From assembly GCF_000340885.1 (NCBI RefSeq), contig NC_020291.1, positions 867,001 to 931,000 of the forward strand: 64,000 bases of DNA. Reading direction: 5' to 3'. Below, piece after piece: positions 50,792 through 59,620 of the stretch. Position numbers and translations under genes: made by a program. Each line of letters starts with the position of its first letter. Positions within the stretch are counted from its first letter, which is position 1. This stretch comes from Clostridium saccharoperbutylacetonicum N1-4(HMT) (GTDB taxonomy: Bacteria; Bacillota; Clostridia; Clostridiales; Clostridiaceae). The notes below the pieces were generated by a model that did no database searches, had not been told where the DNA came from, and was given only the letters and a program-made list of their open reading frames with translations.

Positions 50792-52366
50792 ATGGGTAAA
50801 AAAATAAAAAAATCTCAAGTATTAAGGTATGTTATACAGTTAATTATGTTTCTAATAATGCCTGGAATTTATGCAATGACGTTTAGTGAGGTAAAAGCAG
50901 TTTATCAAATGATTATTAATGGTAATTTTAACTTTCTTCAAGCATTTCCAAGTTTAGTGGAGTTTGTAGTGGTTATGCTATTAACTATAGTTATGGGAAG
51001 ATGGTTTTGCGGATGGATATGTGCTTTTGGAGCATATAATGATTTAATATATTACCTATCAAAAAAAGTTTTTAAAGGGAAATATAAAGTTGATGAAAAA
51101 GTTGATTCAATATTAAAATATGCAAAGTATGTAATATTACTATTTATAATAATTGTTTCATGGACATTTGGAAGCAGTATATTAGAAAGTACAAGTCCTT
51201 GGGATGCTTTTGGGCAAATAACTGATGTTTCAACTTTGTTAATAGGATTAATTCTCTTAATATTAATAACAATAGGAGCAGCCTTTATTGAAAGATTTTT
51301 CTGTAGATACTTATGTCCATTAGGTGCAATATTTTCCATAATATCTAAATTTGGAATAGTAAAAATAAACAAACCAAAAGCAGATTGTGGCAAATGCAGA
51401 GTTTGCACTATTAATTGTTCTATGGGATTAAACCTTTATAAGGTAGATGGTGTTAAGGGTGGCGATTGTATTAACTGTTTAAAGTGTACAGAAGTGTGCC
51501 CAAGAAAAAATGCCAATATAAATATTTTAGGTCAAGATGTAAATCAAAATTTAGCTGGTTCTTTTGCAATGGCTGCAATGTTAGGTGTTTATGGATTAAC
51601 TAATTTTGGTGCAGATGCATTAAGTAATTCTGGTATAATATCAAATAATAGCACTATATCAAGCAATGCAACTCAAAGTTCATCAGTATCAGAGAGTTCT
51701 TCACAAAAATATAAAGATGGAACATATACAGGAAGTGGAGAAGGCTATAGAGGAGGAATAACTAAAGTTTCAGTTACAGTATCGGGTGGAAAAATAACTG
51801 ATATAAAAACAGTATCTAATCAAGACACTCCAAAGTTTTATAAAAGAGTTGAAAGTACTATAATGAATAGTATAATTTCTAAACAGTCAGTGTCGGTGGA
51901 TACAGTTTCAGGAGCAACCTTTAGTAGTAAGGGAATTATGAGTGCTGTTGAAAATGCTTTAATTTCATCAACAAATAATAGTGTATCTGATAAAACTAGT
52001 GAAACTCAAAATAGTGAAGCTTCAAATACAGTAGCAAGTCAAGGAAATGAAAGCACAACTAATAGTACAAATTCTAAAACAAGTAGTAGTGCAGGTGAAT
52101 ATAAAGATGGAACATATACAGGAGCTGGAACAGGCTATAGAGGAGGAACAACTAAGGTTTCAGTTAATATATCAGGTGGAAAAATAACTGGTATAAAAAC
52201 AGTATCTAACCAAGATACTCCTAAGTTTTATCAAAGAGTTGAAAATACTATAATGAATAGTATAATTTCGAAGCAGTCAACAGCAGTAGATACAGTTTCA
52301 GGAGCAACTTATAGTTCAAAAGGAATAATGAGTGCTGTTGCAAATGCTCTGAGCCAAGCAAAATAA
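50792..52366 (+). CDS. Membrane 4Fe-4S protein with two FMN-binding domains
   Basis: A 524-residue intact protein. Residues 1-190 hold membrane helices with NapH/NosR-like RWFCGWICAFGAYND and FFCRYLCPLG motifs. A two-cluster ferredoxin follows (CGKCRVCTINCSMG and CINCLKCTEVCP, about residues 197-240), then a further helix, then two FMN-binding domains whose SGATFSS and SGATYSS carry the Thr for covalent FMN. Electrons could pass from the cytosolic side through Fe-S clusters to flavins on the outer face. Related parts occur in NosR, RnfG and the Listeria PplA system, but the fusion is distinctive. The physiological acceptor is unknown. Confidence 0.85.
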   Translation: MGKKIKKSQVLRYVIQLIMFLIMPGIYAMTFSEVKAVYQMIINGNFNFLQAFPSLVEFVVVMLLTIVMGRWFCGWICAFGAYNDLIYYLSKKVFKGKYKVDEKVDSILKYAKYVILLFIIIVSWTFGSSILESTSPWDAFGQITDVSTLLIGLILLILITIGAAFIERFFCRYLCPLGAIFSIISKFGIVKINKPKADCGKCRVCTINCSMGLNLYKVDGVKGGDCINCLKCTEVCPRKNANINILGQDVNQNLAGSFAMAAMLGVYGLTNFGADALSNSGIISNNSTISSNATQSSSVSESSSQKYKDGTYTGSGEGYRGGITKVSVTVSGGKITDIKTVSNQDTPKFYKRVESTIMNSIISKQSVSVDTVSGATFSSKGIMSAVENALISSTNNSVSDKTSETQNSEASNTVASQGNESTTNSTNSKTSSSAGEYKDGTYTGAGTGYRGGTTKVSVNISGGKITGIKTVSNQDTPKFYQRVENTIMNSIISKQSTAVDTVSGATYSSKGIMSAVANALSQAK

Positions 52367-52380
52367 CAATGTTAATATAA

Positions 52381-52420
52381 GAAAAAGTTCTAATTTTTGT
52401 AAGATGGAGCACTTTTTCTA
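52381..52420 (+). terminator. Weak terminator after the Fe-S/FMN gene
   Basis: AGAAAAAGT (52380-52388) pairs with ACTTTTTCT (52411-52419); the U-rich tract is within the stem. Confidence 0.5.
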
Positions 52421-52431
52421 TTAAATATTAC

Positions 52432-52458
52432 TTGACGTTTTATAAGGATTGGTATAAT
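52432..52458 (+). promoter_or_regulatory. Promoter of the thi operon
   Basis: TTGACG (52432-52437), a 15-base spacer and TATAAT (52453-52458) with an extended TGG before it. It lies about 35 bases ahead of the riboswitch. Confidence 0.6.
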
Positions 52459-52492
52459 CTTTAAGCTGTGAATGAAAATTTTATAATTGAAT

Positions 52493-52585
52493 AACTAGGG
52501 GAGCTAATATTTTAGCTGAGATTGGAAAGATTGATTTCCTGGACTCTTATAACCTGATTTGGCTAGTACCAACGTAGGGAAGTAT
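52493..52585 (+). ncRNA. TPP riboswitch (THI element)
   Basis: The conserved core is present: ACTAGGGGAGC, AGCTGAGA (52514-52521), CTCTTATAACCTGAT (52543-52558) and the closing ACCAACGTAGGGAAG. These strings define the thiamine-pyrophosphate aptamer. A terminator follows at 52624-52651, so TPP should end transcription before the thi genes. Confidence 0.95.
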
Positions 52586-52623
52586 ATTGATGTTTTTTGT
52601 GCATATATTTTTGCAGATAATTT

Positions 52624-52651
52624 AATGTATCCCTTGGGATACATTTTTTTT
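52624..52651 (+). terminator. Riboswitch-controlled terminator
   Basis: AATGTATCCC (52624-52633), loop TT, GGGATACATT (52636-52645), then a T-run. It lies about 40 bases after the TPP aptamer; a competing pairing between the aptamer 3' strand (GGGAAGTATATT) and AATGTATCCC is possible. Confidence 0.85.
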
Positions 52652-52760
52652 GTTTAAAATAATAACTTCTTAAAGTTAATCAATTATAAAATCTATAAAG
52701 AATTTTATAAAATTTAATTTCACAAATATCATTTCATTGATTTTTAAGGAGGAATTTTTT

Positions 52761-53294
52761 ATGAAAGAAAAAAGTAAAGCACAGAAAATTGCATTAAGTG
52801 GTGTTTTAATTGGTATCTCTGTTATATTTGGAACCTTTTCTATACCAGTTGGAGCAGCTAAAATCTCGCCAATTCAACATTTTGTAAATGTGGTTGGCGC
52901 AGTGACCTTAGGACCAATGTATGCAGTTGCAAATGCATTTATTACATCCCTTATAAGAAATATTATGGGGACAGGAAGTTTATTAGCATTCCCAGGAAGT
53001 ATGGTTGGGGCATTCCTTGCAGGAATTCTTTATAAGAAATTTAGAAAACCAAGTATAGCTGTAGTTGGAGAAATAGTTGGTACAGGAATATTAGGAGCAG
53101 TATTAGCTTATCCAGTAGCAGCATTAATTTTAGGAAAACAAGTAGCAGTGTTTGTATATGTAATTCCATTTATATCAAGCTGCAGTGTTGGAGCAATTAT
53201 AGCATATTTCTTTGTAAATATCCCTATAATAAAGAAAATACTTATAAATAATGAAGTGACATCAGATAAAAAACACAGTGTGGATCATATTTAA
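52761..53294 (+). CDS. thiW: Energy-coupling factor transporter S component ThiW
   Basis: A 177-residue integral membrane protein with about five hydrophobic segments. The first cytoplasmic turn and GTFSIPVGAAKISPIQHFVNV motif match ThiW, a predicted substrate-capture subunit for the thiazole part of thiamine. It needs the ECF A/A'/T module, which is not in this window. First gene behind the TPP riboswitch. I use ATG 52761 with AAGGAGGA upstream; an ATG at 52737 would precede that ribosome site. Confidence 0.9.
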   Translation: MKEKSKAQKIALSGVLIGISVIFGTFSIPVGAAKISPIQHFVNVVGAVTLGPMYAVANAFITSLIRNIMGTGSLLAFPGSMVGAFLAGILYKKFRKPSIAVVGEIVGTGILGAVLAYPVAALILGKQVAVFVYVIPFISSCSVGAIIAYFFVNIPIIKKILINNEVTSDKKHSVDHI

Positions 53295-53323
53295 ATAATT
53301 TAATAGGGAGAAAGGATGATTTT

Positions 53324-54148
53324 ATGTTCAGAGCATTGACTATAGCAGGTTCAGATACTTGTGGAGGAGCAGGAATTCAAGCTGATTTAAAATCTTTTTC
53401 AGCTAATGGAGTTTATGGAATGAGTGTTATTACAGCTGTAACGGCTCAAAATACAATGGGGGTTTTTGGAATTCAAGACATAAATCCAGAAATGATAGAA
53501 TCCCAAATAGATGTTATTTTTGAGGACATAAGAGTTGATGCTGTAAAGATAGGCATGGTTTCAAAGATTGAATCAATTAAAGCTATTTCAAAAGCCTTGA
53601 GGAAAATTGAAAAATTACCGCCAATAGTATTAGATCCTGTTATGATTTCTAAAAGTGGATTCAATTTGCTATCAAAGGATGCTAAAGACACTTTGGTTAA
53701 AGAATTATTTCCTTTGGCTGTTTTAATAACTCCAAATTTACCAGAAGCAGAAGAAATTTTAGGGCTAAAAATAAATAATATAGAAGAAATGAAGGAAGCA
53801 GCTTTAAAGCTAAAGGAACTTGGACCACAAGCAGTCTTAGTTAAAGGTGGACATTTAGAAAATGAAGCTACTGATTTATTATTTGATGGAGAAAGTTTTG
53901 TATTTTTACCACAAGAAAGAATAAATACAATTCACACTCATGGAACTGGCTGCACATTATCCTCAGCTATAGCAGCAAATTTAGCAAAGGGTATGACTAT
54001 GGAGGAGGCTGTCAAAGAAGGTAAAAGATATATAACAGTAGCTATAGAGCATGGTTTTGAACTTGGGAAAGGTGTTGGGCCTACTAATCATTTTTATGAA
54101 CTTTATACACTTTTAGAAAAAGCACAAAGCGAAAACAAGAATTCATAA
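53324..54148 (+). CDS. thiD: Hydroxymethylpyrimidine/phosphomethylpyrimidine kinase
   Basis: Phosphorylates HMP and HMP-phosphate to the diphosphate used by ThiE. The 274-residue ribokinase-like protein has GSDTCGGAGIQADLKSF near the N-terminus, DPVMISKSG, TPNLPEAE and the anion-hole motif HTHGTGCTLSSAIAANLA. It follows thiW by 29 bases in the TPP-controlled operon. Confidence 0.96.
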   Translation: MFRALTIAGSDTCGGAGIQADLKSFSANGVYGMSVITAVTAQNTMGVFGIQDINPEMIESQIDVIFEDIRVDAVKIGMVSKIESIKAISKALRKIEKLPPIVLDPVMISKSGFNLLSKDAKDTLVKELFPLAVLITPNLPEAEEILGLKINNIEEMKEAALKLKELGPQAVLVKGGHLENEATDLLFDGESFVFLPQERINTIHTHGTGCTLSSAIAANLAKGMTMEEAVKEGKRYITVAIEHGFELGKGVGPTNHFYELYTLLEKAQSENKNS

Positions 54149-54229
54149 AAAATTTATTGCTTTGTTAAAGTAAGAGTTGGTTTAGGTAATAGTTTAAATA
54201 TTAAAATGAGATTTAAGGAGAGTTGAAAA

Positions 54230-55540
54230 ATGAATTATAAAACACAAATGGAAGCTGCTAAAAAAGGTATGCTAACTAAAGAAATGAAGGTAGTTGCTGA
54301 TAAAGAAAATATTTCAGAAGAAAAATTAATGAAGCTTATAGCAGAAGGCAGAATTGTAATTCCAGCTAATATTAATCATAAATCACTTAGCCCAGAAGGA
54401 ATTGGGGATGGTCTTAGAACAAAAATAAATGTTAACCTTGGTATTTCAGGAGACTCAGTTGATTATTGCAGAGAAATGGAAAAAGTAAAAATGGCAATAG
54501 AATTTGGAGCAGAAGCAATAATGGATTTGAGTAATTATGGGAAGACTCAAGAATTTAGAGAAAAGCTCATTGAATATTCTCCAGCAATGATAGGAACAGT
54601 ACCAATGTACGATGCAATTGGATACCTTGAAAAAGATTTAATGGATATAAAGGCTAAGGATTTTCTTGATGTAGTTTTAGCACATGCAAAGGCAGGAGTT
54701 GATTTTGTTACCATTCATGCTGGGATAAATAAGAGAACTGTCTCACTATTTAAGGAAGATAAGAGAAGATTAAATATTGTTTCTCGTGGGGGGTCCTTGT
54801 TATTTGCATGGATGGAGATGACAGGTAATGAAAATCCATTTTATGAATATTATGATGAGTTATTAGAAATCCTAAGAGAATATGATGTGACAATAAGTTT
54901 AGGAGATGCAATGAGACCAGGGTGTCTTGATGATTCAACAGATGCTGGGCAAATCACAGAACTTATAGAATTAGGCTTGTTAACAAAGAGGGCTTGGGAA
55001 AAGGATGTCCAAGTTATGATTGAAGGACCTGGACATATGGCTATGAATGAAATTGCAGCAAATATGCAAATTGAAAAGAGATTATGTCATGGAGCACCAT
55101 TTTATGTATTAGGGCCTCTTGTTACAGATATTGCTCCAGGTTATGATCATATTACATCAGCAATTGGAGGTGCTATTGCAGCAACTCATGGTGCAAATTT
55201 CCTTTGCTATGTAACACCTGCGGAACATTTGAGACTACCAGATTTATCAGATGTTAGAGAAGGTATTATTGCATCAAAGATTGCAGCTCATGCAGCAGAT
55301 ATTGCTAATGGTATTCCAGGCTCAAGAGATAGAGATAATGATATGGCAGATGCACGTCAAAAGCTTGATTGGGAAGGTATGTTTAAGATTGCCATTGATG
55401 GAAAGAAAGCAAGGGAATACTTTGAAAGTATACCACCAGAAGATCAGCATAGTTGTTCTATGTGTGGAAAAATGTGTGCAGTACGAACTACTAATAAGAT
55501 ATTAAATGGAGAGGTAGTTCAGTTAAAAGTTGAGAGTTAA
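54230..55540 (+). CDS. thiC: Phosphomethylpyrimidine synthase ThiC
   Basis: Radical-SAM rearrangement of aminoimidazole ribotide to HMP-phosphate. The 436-residue product is the short clostridial form. It has [25 protein letters not shown], the GDAMRPGC and [11 protein letters not shown] stretches, and the C-terminal cluster motif [11 protein letters not shown] (CxxCxxxxC) that holds the catalytic [4Fe-4S]. Third gene of the thi operon. The downstream gap to thiM contains intergenic repeats. Confidence 0.96.
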   Translation: MNYKTQMEAAKKGMLTKEMKVVADKENISEEKLMKLIAEGRIVIPANINHKSLSPEGIGDGLRTKINVNLGISGDSVDYCREMEKVKMAIEFGAEAIMDLSNYGKTQEFREKLIEYSPAMIGTVPMYDAIGYLEKDLMDIKAKDFLDVVLAHAKAGVDFVTIHAGINKRTVSLFKEDKRRLNIVSRGGSLLFAWMEMTGNENPFYEYYDELLEILREYDVTISLGDAMRPGCLDDSTDAGQITELIELGLLTKRAWEKDVQVMIEGPGHMAMNEIAANMQIEKRLCHGAPFYVLGPLVTDIAPGYDHITSAIGGAIAATHGANFLCYVTPAEHLRLPDLSDVREGIIASKIAAHAADIANGIPGSRDRDNDMADARQKLDWEGMFKIAIDGKKAREYFESIPPEDQHSCSMCGKMCAVRTTNKILNGEVVQLKVES

Positions 55541-55698
55541 GAGGTATGAGTTAGGTAATTTAGTTAGGAGTTATGAGTTGAGCCTTGACGATAGAGTATT
55601 GCGGCAGTGATAATTTAACATTGAATTTTTTTATTATCATTGATAATTAATCATCAAATTTTTCGCATTGATCACTGATCATTGACAATTAATAAAAT
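55541..55698. repeat. Repeats between thiC and thiM
   Basis: GAGTTAGG / GAGTTATGAG units near 55535-55580 and CATTGATAATTAATCATC-like units near 55640-55692, the same families as elsewhere in the window. Confidence 0.6.
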
Positions 55699-55757
55699 GG
55701 AGGTGAGTTTAGTAGGCAGGTGAAATTATAAGCTATTGTCCTACTAAAGTATTTATG
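55699..55757 (+). promoter_or_regulatory. Hairpin-spaced ribosome binding site of thiM
   Basis: A strong Shine-Dalgarno GGAGGTGAG (55699-55707) lies 47 bases before the thiM ATG. Between them TTTAGTAGG (55708-55716) pairs perfectly with CCTACTAAA (55740-55748). Six bases then precede the ATG at 55755. Folded, the hairpin would bring the site to a normal distance. No other ribosome site is close to the ATG. Confidence 0.6.
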
Positions 55758-56585
55758 GAAAATAAAATAGTTGAAGAAATAGGAAAGTTATTAGAAGAGG
55801 TTAAGAATAAGAAGCCGCTTGTACATAATATAACTAATTATGTTACAGTAAATGATTGTGCCAATATCTTACTTGCTTTAGGGGCATCGCCAATCATGGC
55901 GGATGATATAAGAGAAGCAGCAGATATTACAAGTATTTCTTCTGCACTTGTAATTAATATTGGTACTTTAAATGAAAGAACAATTGAAGCTATGATTGCT
56001 TCAGGTAAGAAAGCTAATGAATTAAATATTCCAGTTGTATTTGATCCAGTTGGAGCAGGTGCATCTGAATTTAGAAATGCAACTACCAAGAGAATATTAG
56101 AAGAAGTAAAAGTAAGTGTTTTACGTGGAAATATGTCTGAAGTTAAGTTTATAGCAGGCTTACAAGCAACTACTAAGGGCGTAGATGCGTCAGAAGCAGA
56201 TATTAATGCTGCAAATGAAGAAGGGGTAATTATTGCTAAAAAATTAGCTCTTATGCTTAATTGTACAGTTGCAATAACAGGAGTAACTGATATTATTGCT
56301 GATGGAAAAAGGGGTGTAATTCTTGAGAATGGACATAAAATGCTTGCAAATGTAACAGGAACAGGATGCATGACAACTGCATTAGTAGGTGCATATTGTG
56401 GCGCAGGAACAGATTGTTTTTTAGCTGCAGTTTCTGGAATAATATCTATGGGGATAGCTGGAGAAATTGCATTTGAAAAGGCTGGCCAAGTAGGAACAGG
56501 AAGTTTCCATATTGCAATTATAGATGCTATAAGTAATTTAAACTCTGAAATAATTGGAAAGATGGCTAAAGCTAAAGAACTATAA
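55755..56585 (+). CDS. thiM: Hydroxyethylthiazole kinase
   Basis: Phosphorylates scavenged hydroxyethylthiazole. The 276-residue product has the family signature PLVHNITNYVTVNDCANILLALGASPIMADD near residue 20 and the ribokinase-fold anion hole NVTGTGCMTTALVGAY. ATG 55755 fits the family N-terminus; the ribosome site is separated from it by a hairpin (55699-55757). In the TPP-controlled operon between thiC and thiE. Its presence with ThiW, and the lack of thiG/thiS/thiH here, points to thiazole salvage. Confidence 0.95.
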   Translation: MENKIVEEIGKLLEEVKNKKPLVHNITNYVTVNDCANILLALGASPIMADDIREAADITSISSALVINIGTLNERTIEAMIASGKKANELNIPVVFDPVGAGASEFRNATTKRILEEVKVSVLRGNMSEVKFIAGLQATTKGVDASEADINAANEEGVIIAKKLALMLNCTVAITGVTDIIADGKRGVILENGHKMLANVTGTGCMTTALVGAYCGAGTDCFLAAVSGIISMGIAGEIAFEKAGQVGTGSFHIAIIDAISNLNSEIIGKMAKAKEL

Positions 56586-56618
56586 AATAATAAGGACATA
56601 TATGAGGAGGAAAAATTT

Positions 56619-57257
56619 ATGAAGCCCCAAATAGATTATAGTATTTATCTTGTAACAGATAGAGATTTAATGAGTACAGAAACTTTGGAAGAAGCTGTAG
56701 AAAAAGCAATTATGGGAGGTTGTACCTTAGTTCAATTAAGGGAAAAAGATTGTTCCTCACTTGATTTTTATAATACAGCAGTTAAAGTTAAGGAAATCAC
56801 TGATAAATATAAGGTGCCACTATTAATAAATGATAGATTAGACATTGCTCAAGCAGTTGATGCAGCAGGGGTACATGTAGGACAAAGTGATTTACCCTTG
56901 ACAATTGTTAGAAAAATTCTAGGAGAAGACAAAATTATTGGTGTTTCAACAGGTAATTTAGAAGAAGCAATAAAAGCCCAAAATGAAGGTGCAGATTATT
57001 TAGGAGTTGGTGCAATGTATTCAACTGGAACTAAAAAAGATGCAAAGCATACAAGTATAGAGGAACTAAAGAAAATAAGAAATAAGGTATCTATACCTAT
57101 AGTAGTGATTGGTGGAATAAATAAAGAAAGAGTTAAAGATTTTGAAGGAATAAGGATTGATGGACTTGCAATAGTATCTGCTATAATTGCTCAAAAAGAT
57201 ATTACGCAAGCAACAAAAGACATAAAAAATATGTTCACTAATAATAAAGTTTTATAG
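56619..57257 (+). CDS. thiE: Thiamine-phosphate synthase
   Basis: Joins HMP diphosphate and thiazole phosphate into thiamine phosphate. The 212-residue TIM-barrel protein has the family motifs [57 protein letters not shown] and VVIGGI. Last gene of the thi operon, 33 bases after thiM with GAGGAGG upstream. Confidence 0.96.
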   Translation: MKPQIDYSIYLVTDRDLMSTETLEEAVEKAIMGGCTLVQLREKDCSSLDFYNTAVKVKEITDKYKVPLLINDRLDIAQAVDAAGVHVGQSDLPLTIVRKILGEDKIIGVSTGNLEEAIKAQNEGADYLGVGAMYSTGTKKDAKHTSIEELKKIRNKVSIPIVVIGGINKERVKDFEGIRIDGLAIVSAIIAQKDITQATKDIKNMFTNNKVL

Positions 57258-57302
57258 TGGTAATTTATTTATAAATACAAATATTAATAATTTTAGAGTG
57301 TA

Positions 57303-57361
57303 AATAAAATAAGAGCTAGAGAAAAGCAATTTAACATTGTATTTTTCTAACTCTTTATTTG
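57303..57361. terminator. Terminator after thiE
   Basis: AAATAAGAG (57307-57315) pairs with CTCTTTATTT (57351-57360) and an inner TAGAGAAAA pairs with TTTTTCTA, each with one bulge. Confidence 0.6.
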
Positions 57362-57446
57362 CTTTGAAAAAGTGCAATAAATTTAAATTTTCGGGGTTTA
57401 CCAAAAATATTTTAAGTAACTTGCATATCGAGTAATTATCTATGAA

Positions 57447-58070
57447 TTATTTTATATTATTTCCAAGTGCTTTTAAATCGTCAAGCTTAAAAGTCTGTTC
57501 TTGTCCATTAACATTTACATAGCAAACAATATCTTGAATTTTAGCTAGTTTTGGATTACTAGAACCTGTTTTTTTATTATCATAATATTTCTTGCAAATA
57601 TAATTTTTTACTACAGTCTTCTTTGGAGGAATTACTGAATCAAGAAGAAATAAATGTTCATCATGAGCAAGACCTGCTTGCGTAAATTTATCAGTAAAAG
57701 CTATATGATATGAAATTTTTGATATTTCAAGTGATGTATTATTTTTAATTTCAAATTCACTATAGTAGTAAGAATCATCTTCAGTAAAAGATTTTTCTGT
57801 TATAACAATAGGATCAGTTATAGCGCCACTTGTTACTTTGGGAATTTCCTCAACTTTATCAGATGCTTTTACATTTTTCTTTGTTTTTTCATAATTATTA
57901 TATCCTAAAGCGATACCGCCAGAAAATGTCATAACAAAAATGCATATTAAAATGCCAGATAGAATTCTTAACCCTTTAATCCCTTTTACCATACTAATAA
58001 GCAAAATACAAAAAGAAATTATAGTGCCTAAAGTTCCAACAATAAATAATAGTTCATAGTTTTGAAACAT
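57447..58070 (-). CDS. Hypothetical membrane protein with an extracellular domain
   Basis: A 207-residue protein I do not recognise. Two hydrophobic segments (about residues 8-28 and 35-58) are followed by an extracellular region with a beta-rich domain (SEFEIKNNTSLEISKISYHIAFTD) resembling the FxLYD/DUF3426-type immunoglobulin-like domains that often sit on bacterial membrane proteins. I use ATG 58070, with GGAGG 8 bases upstream, rather than the TTG at 58088. It is divergent from the fprA gene; no function is proposed. Confidence 0.75.
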   Translation of the reverse strand: MFQNYELLFIVGTLGTIISFCILLISMVKGIKGLRILSGILICIFVMTFSGGIALGYNNYEKTKKNVKASDKVEEIPKVTSGAITDPIVITEKSFTEDDSYYYSEFEIKNNTSLEISKISYHIAFTDKFTQAGLAHDEHLFLLDSVIPPKKTVVKNYICKKYYDNKKTGSSNPKLAKIQDIVCYVNVNGQEQTFKLDDLKALGNNIK

Positions 58071-58270
58071 AATGACTGCCTCCAACAAGTGAATAATTTA
58101 AATAAATTTCATATAATAGTATAACATAATACTATTATTAGTGGTATTAGTAATAAGAAACAAAGAACAATAAATCTAAAGGAAAATTTATATACAACCA
58201 AATTAATCAGAATACCAATTAATAAAAGAAAGTTGTATAATATAGATGAATTTACTAAGGAGGGTATACA

Positions 58271-59497
58271 ATGAAGACACTAGAATTAAAAAAGAATTTA
58301 TACTGGACAGGACTTTTAGATCCAGATTTAAGAAAATTTGATATTGTTATGGAGACAGAGTTTGGTACTTCGTATAATTCTTACTTATTTAAAACCAGTG
58401 AAAAGACTGTATTATTTGAAACTGGGAAAGTTACATTTTTTGAAGACTATTTGAAAGAATTAAAGGCACTTGTTGATATTAAGGATATTGATTATATTGT
58501 AGTAAGCCATACAGAACCAGATCATGCAGGTAGTATAGGATTACTTTTAGATATTAATCCAAATATTAAAATTGTTGCAACTCAGGTTGCTATAGGTTTT
58601 TTAAAGAATATTGTTAATAGAGAGTTTGAAAGTATTGAAGTAAAGGAAAATGATACCTTAGATTTAGGTGATAAAACTTTACGTTTCATGCCTCTTCCTA
58701 ATCTTCATTGGCCTGATACTATGTATACATATATTGAAGAAGATAAAACATTAGTTACTTGTGATTCTTTTGGTTCTCACTATAGTTTCGATGGTGTATT
58801 ATTAAGTAAATTAACTGATAATGAAGGATATTTAAGAGCTCTTAAATATTATTTTGATTGCATCATTGGTCCATTTAAAAACCCATTTATGGTAAAGGCT
58901 TTAGAGAGAATTAAAGATTTAGAAGTTGATATGATATGTACAGGACATGGTCCAGTATTAGATTGCAGAATAGATGAAGTGAAGGAATATTATTATAAAT
59001 GGTCAACTGTAACTAATCCAAATCCTAGAAAAACAGTTATTATACCATATGTAAGTGCTTATGGATATACTAAAGAATTAGCTAATGAAATTTCTAAAGG
59101 GATCCAAGAAAGTGGAGAAATAGATGTAAGAACTTATGATATGGAAGAAGCAGATCAAGGAAAAGTGCTTGAAGAGCTTGAATTTGCAGATGGAATTCTT
59201 TTCGGTACTCCTACAATAGTAGGTGATGCATTAAAACCTATTTGGGATTTAACAACATCAATTTTTTCAAGAACTCATGGAGGAAAACTTGCAAGTGCAT
59301 TTGGAAGTTATGGATGGAGTGGAGAAGCAGTTCCTAACATTATTCAAAGATTAAAACAGTTAAGAATGAAGGTTGTTGATGAAGGATTTCGTATTAAATT
59401 TAAACCAAGTGATGCTCAGTTAAAAGAAGCATATGGTTATGGATATAATTTTGGATGCCTTTTACAAAATAAAGAAAATCCAAATAAAGTTCAATAA
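58271..59497 (+). CDS. fprA: Flavodiiron protein (FprA family)
   Basis: Reduces O2 to water, and in some members NO to N2O, protecting the anaerobe. The 408-residue product has an N-terminal metallo-beta-lactamase-like diiron domain with ligands in HTEPDHAGS (about residues 79-87), NLHWPD, CDSFGSH and CTGHGP, and a C-terminal flavodoxin domain (PYVSAYGYTKELA, GTPTIVGD). It needs an outside electron donor, probably rubredoxin. A close paralog forms the first part of the fused protein at 60774-63302. GGAGGGTATACAATG supplies the start. Confidence 0.94.
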   Translation: MKTLELKKNLYWTGLLDPDLRKFDIVMETEFGTSYNSYLFKTSEKTVLFETGKVTFFEDYLKELKALVDIKDIDYIVVSHTEPDHAGSIGLLLDINPNIKIVATQVAIGFLKNIVNREFESIEVKENDTLDLGDKTLRFMPLPNLHWPDTMYTYIEEDKTLVTCDSFGSHYSFDGVLLSKLTDNEGYLRALKYYFDCIIGPFKNPFMVKALERIKDLEVDMICTGHGPVLDCRIDEVKEYYYKWSTVTNPNPRKTVIIPYVSAYGYTKELANEISKGIQESGEIDVRTYDMEEADQGKVLEELEFADGILFGTPTIVGDALKPIWDLTTSIFSRTHGGKLASAFGSYGWSGEAVPNIIQRLKQLRMKVVDEGFRIKFKPSDAQLKEAYGYGYNFGCLLQNKENPNKVQ

Positions 59498-59509
59498 AAT
59501 ATAAATACA

Positions 59510-59540
59510 TTAGGGCTTAATTCATAAGCCTTAATTTTAT
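59510..59540 (+). terminator. Terminator of fprA
   Basis: TTAGGGCTTA (59510-59519), loop ATTCA, TAAGCCTTAA (59525-59534), then TTTTA; one G-T pair. Confidence 0.75.
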
Positions 59541-59620
59541 GTTATAAATTATTTGAAGATATAAATAAAATAAAGCAGTGTACAAGCAAGTACACGAGAT
59601 ATTGAAATGAGGTGAAGGAT

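Noticed and set aside
55838..56599. A 253-codon frame opposite thiM
   Set aside because: Hydrophobic low-complexity product lying antisense to the whole of a clear thiM gene; a codon-bias shadow.
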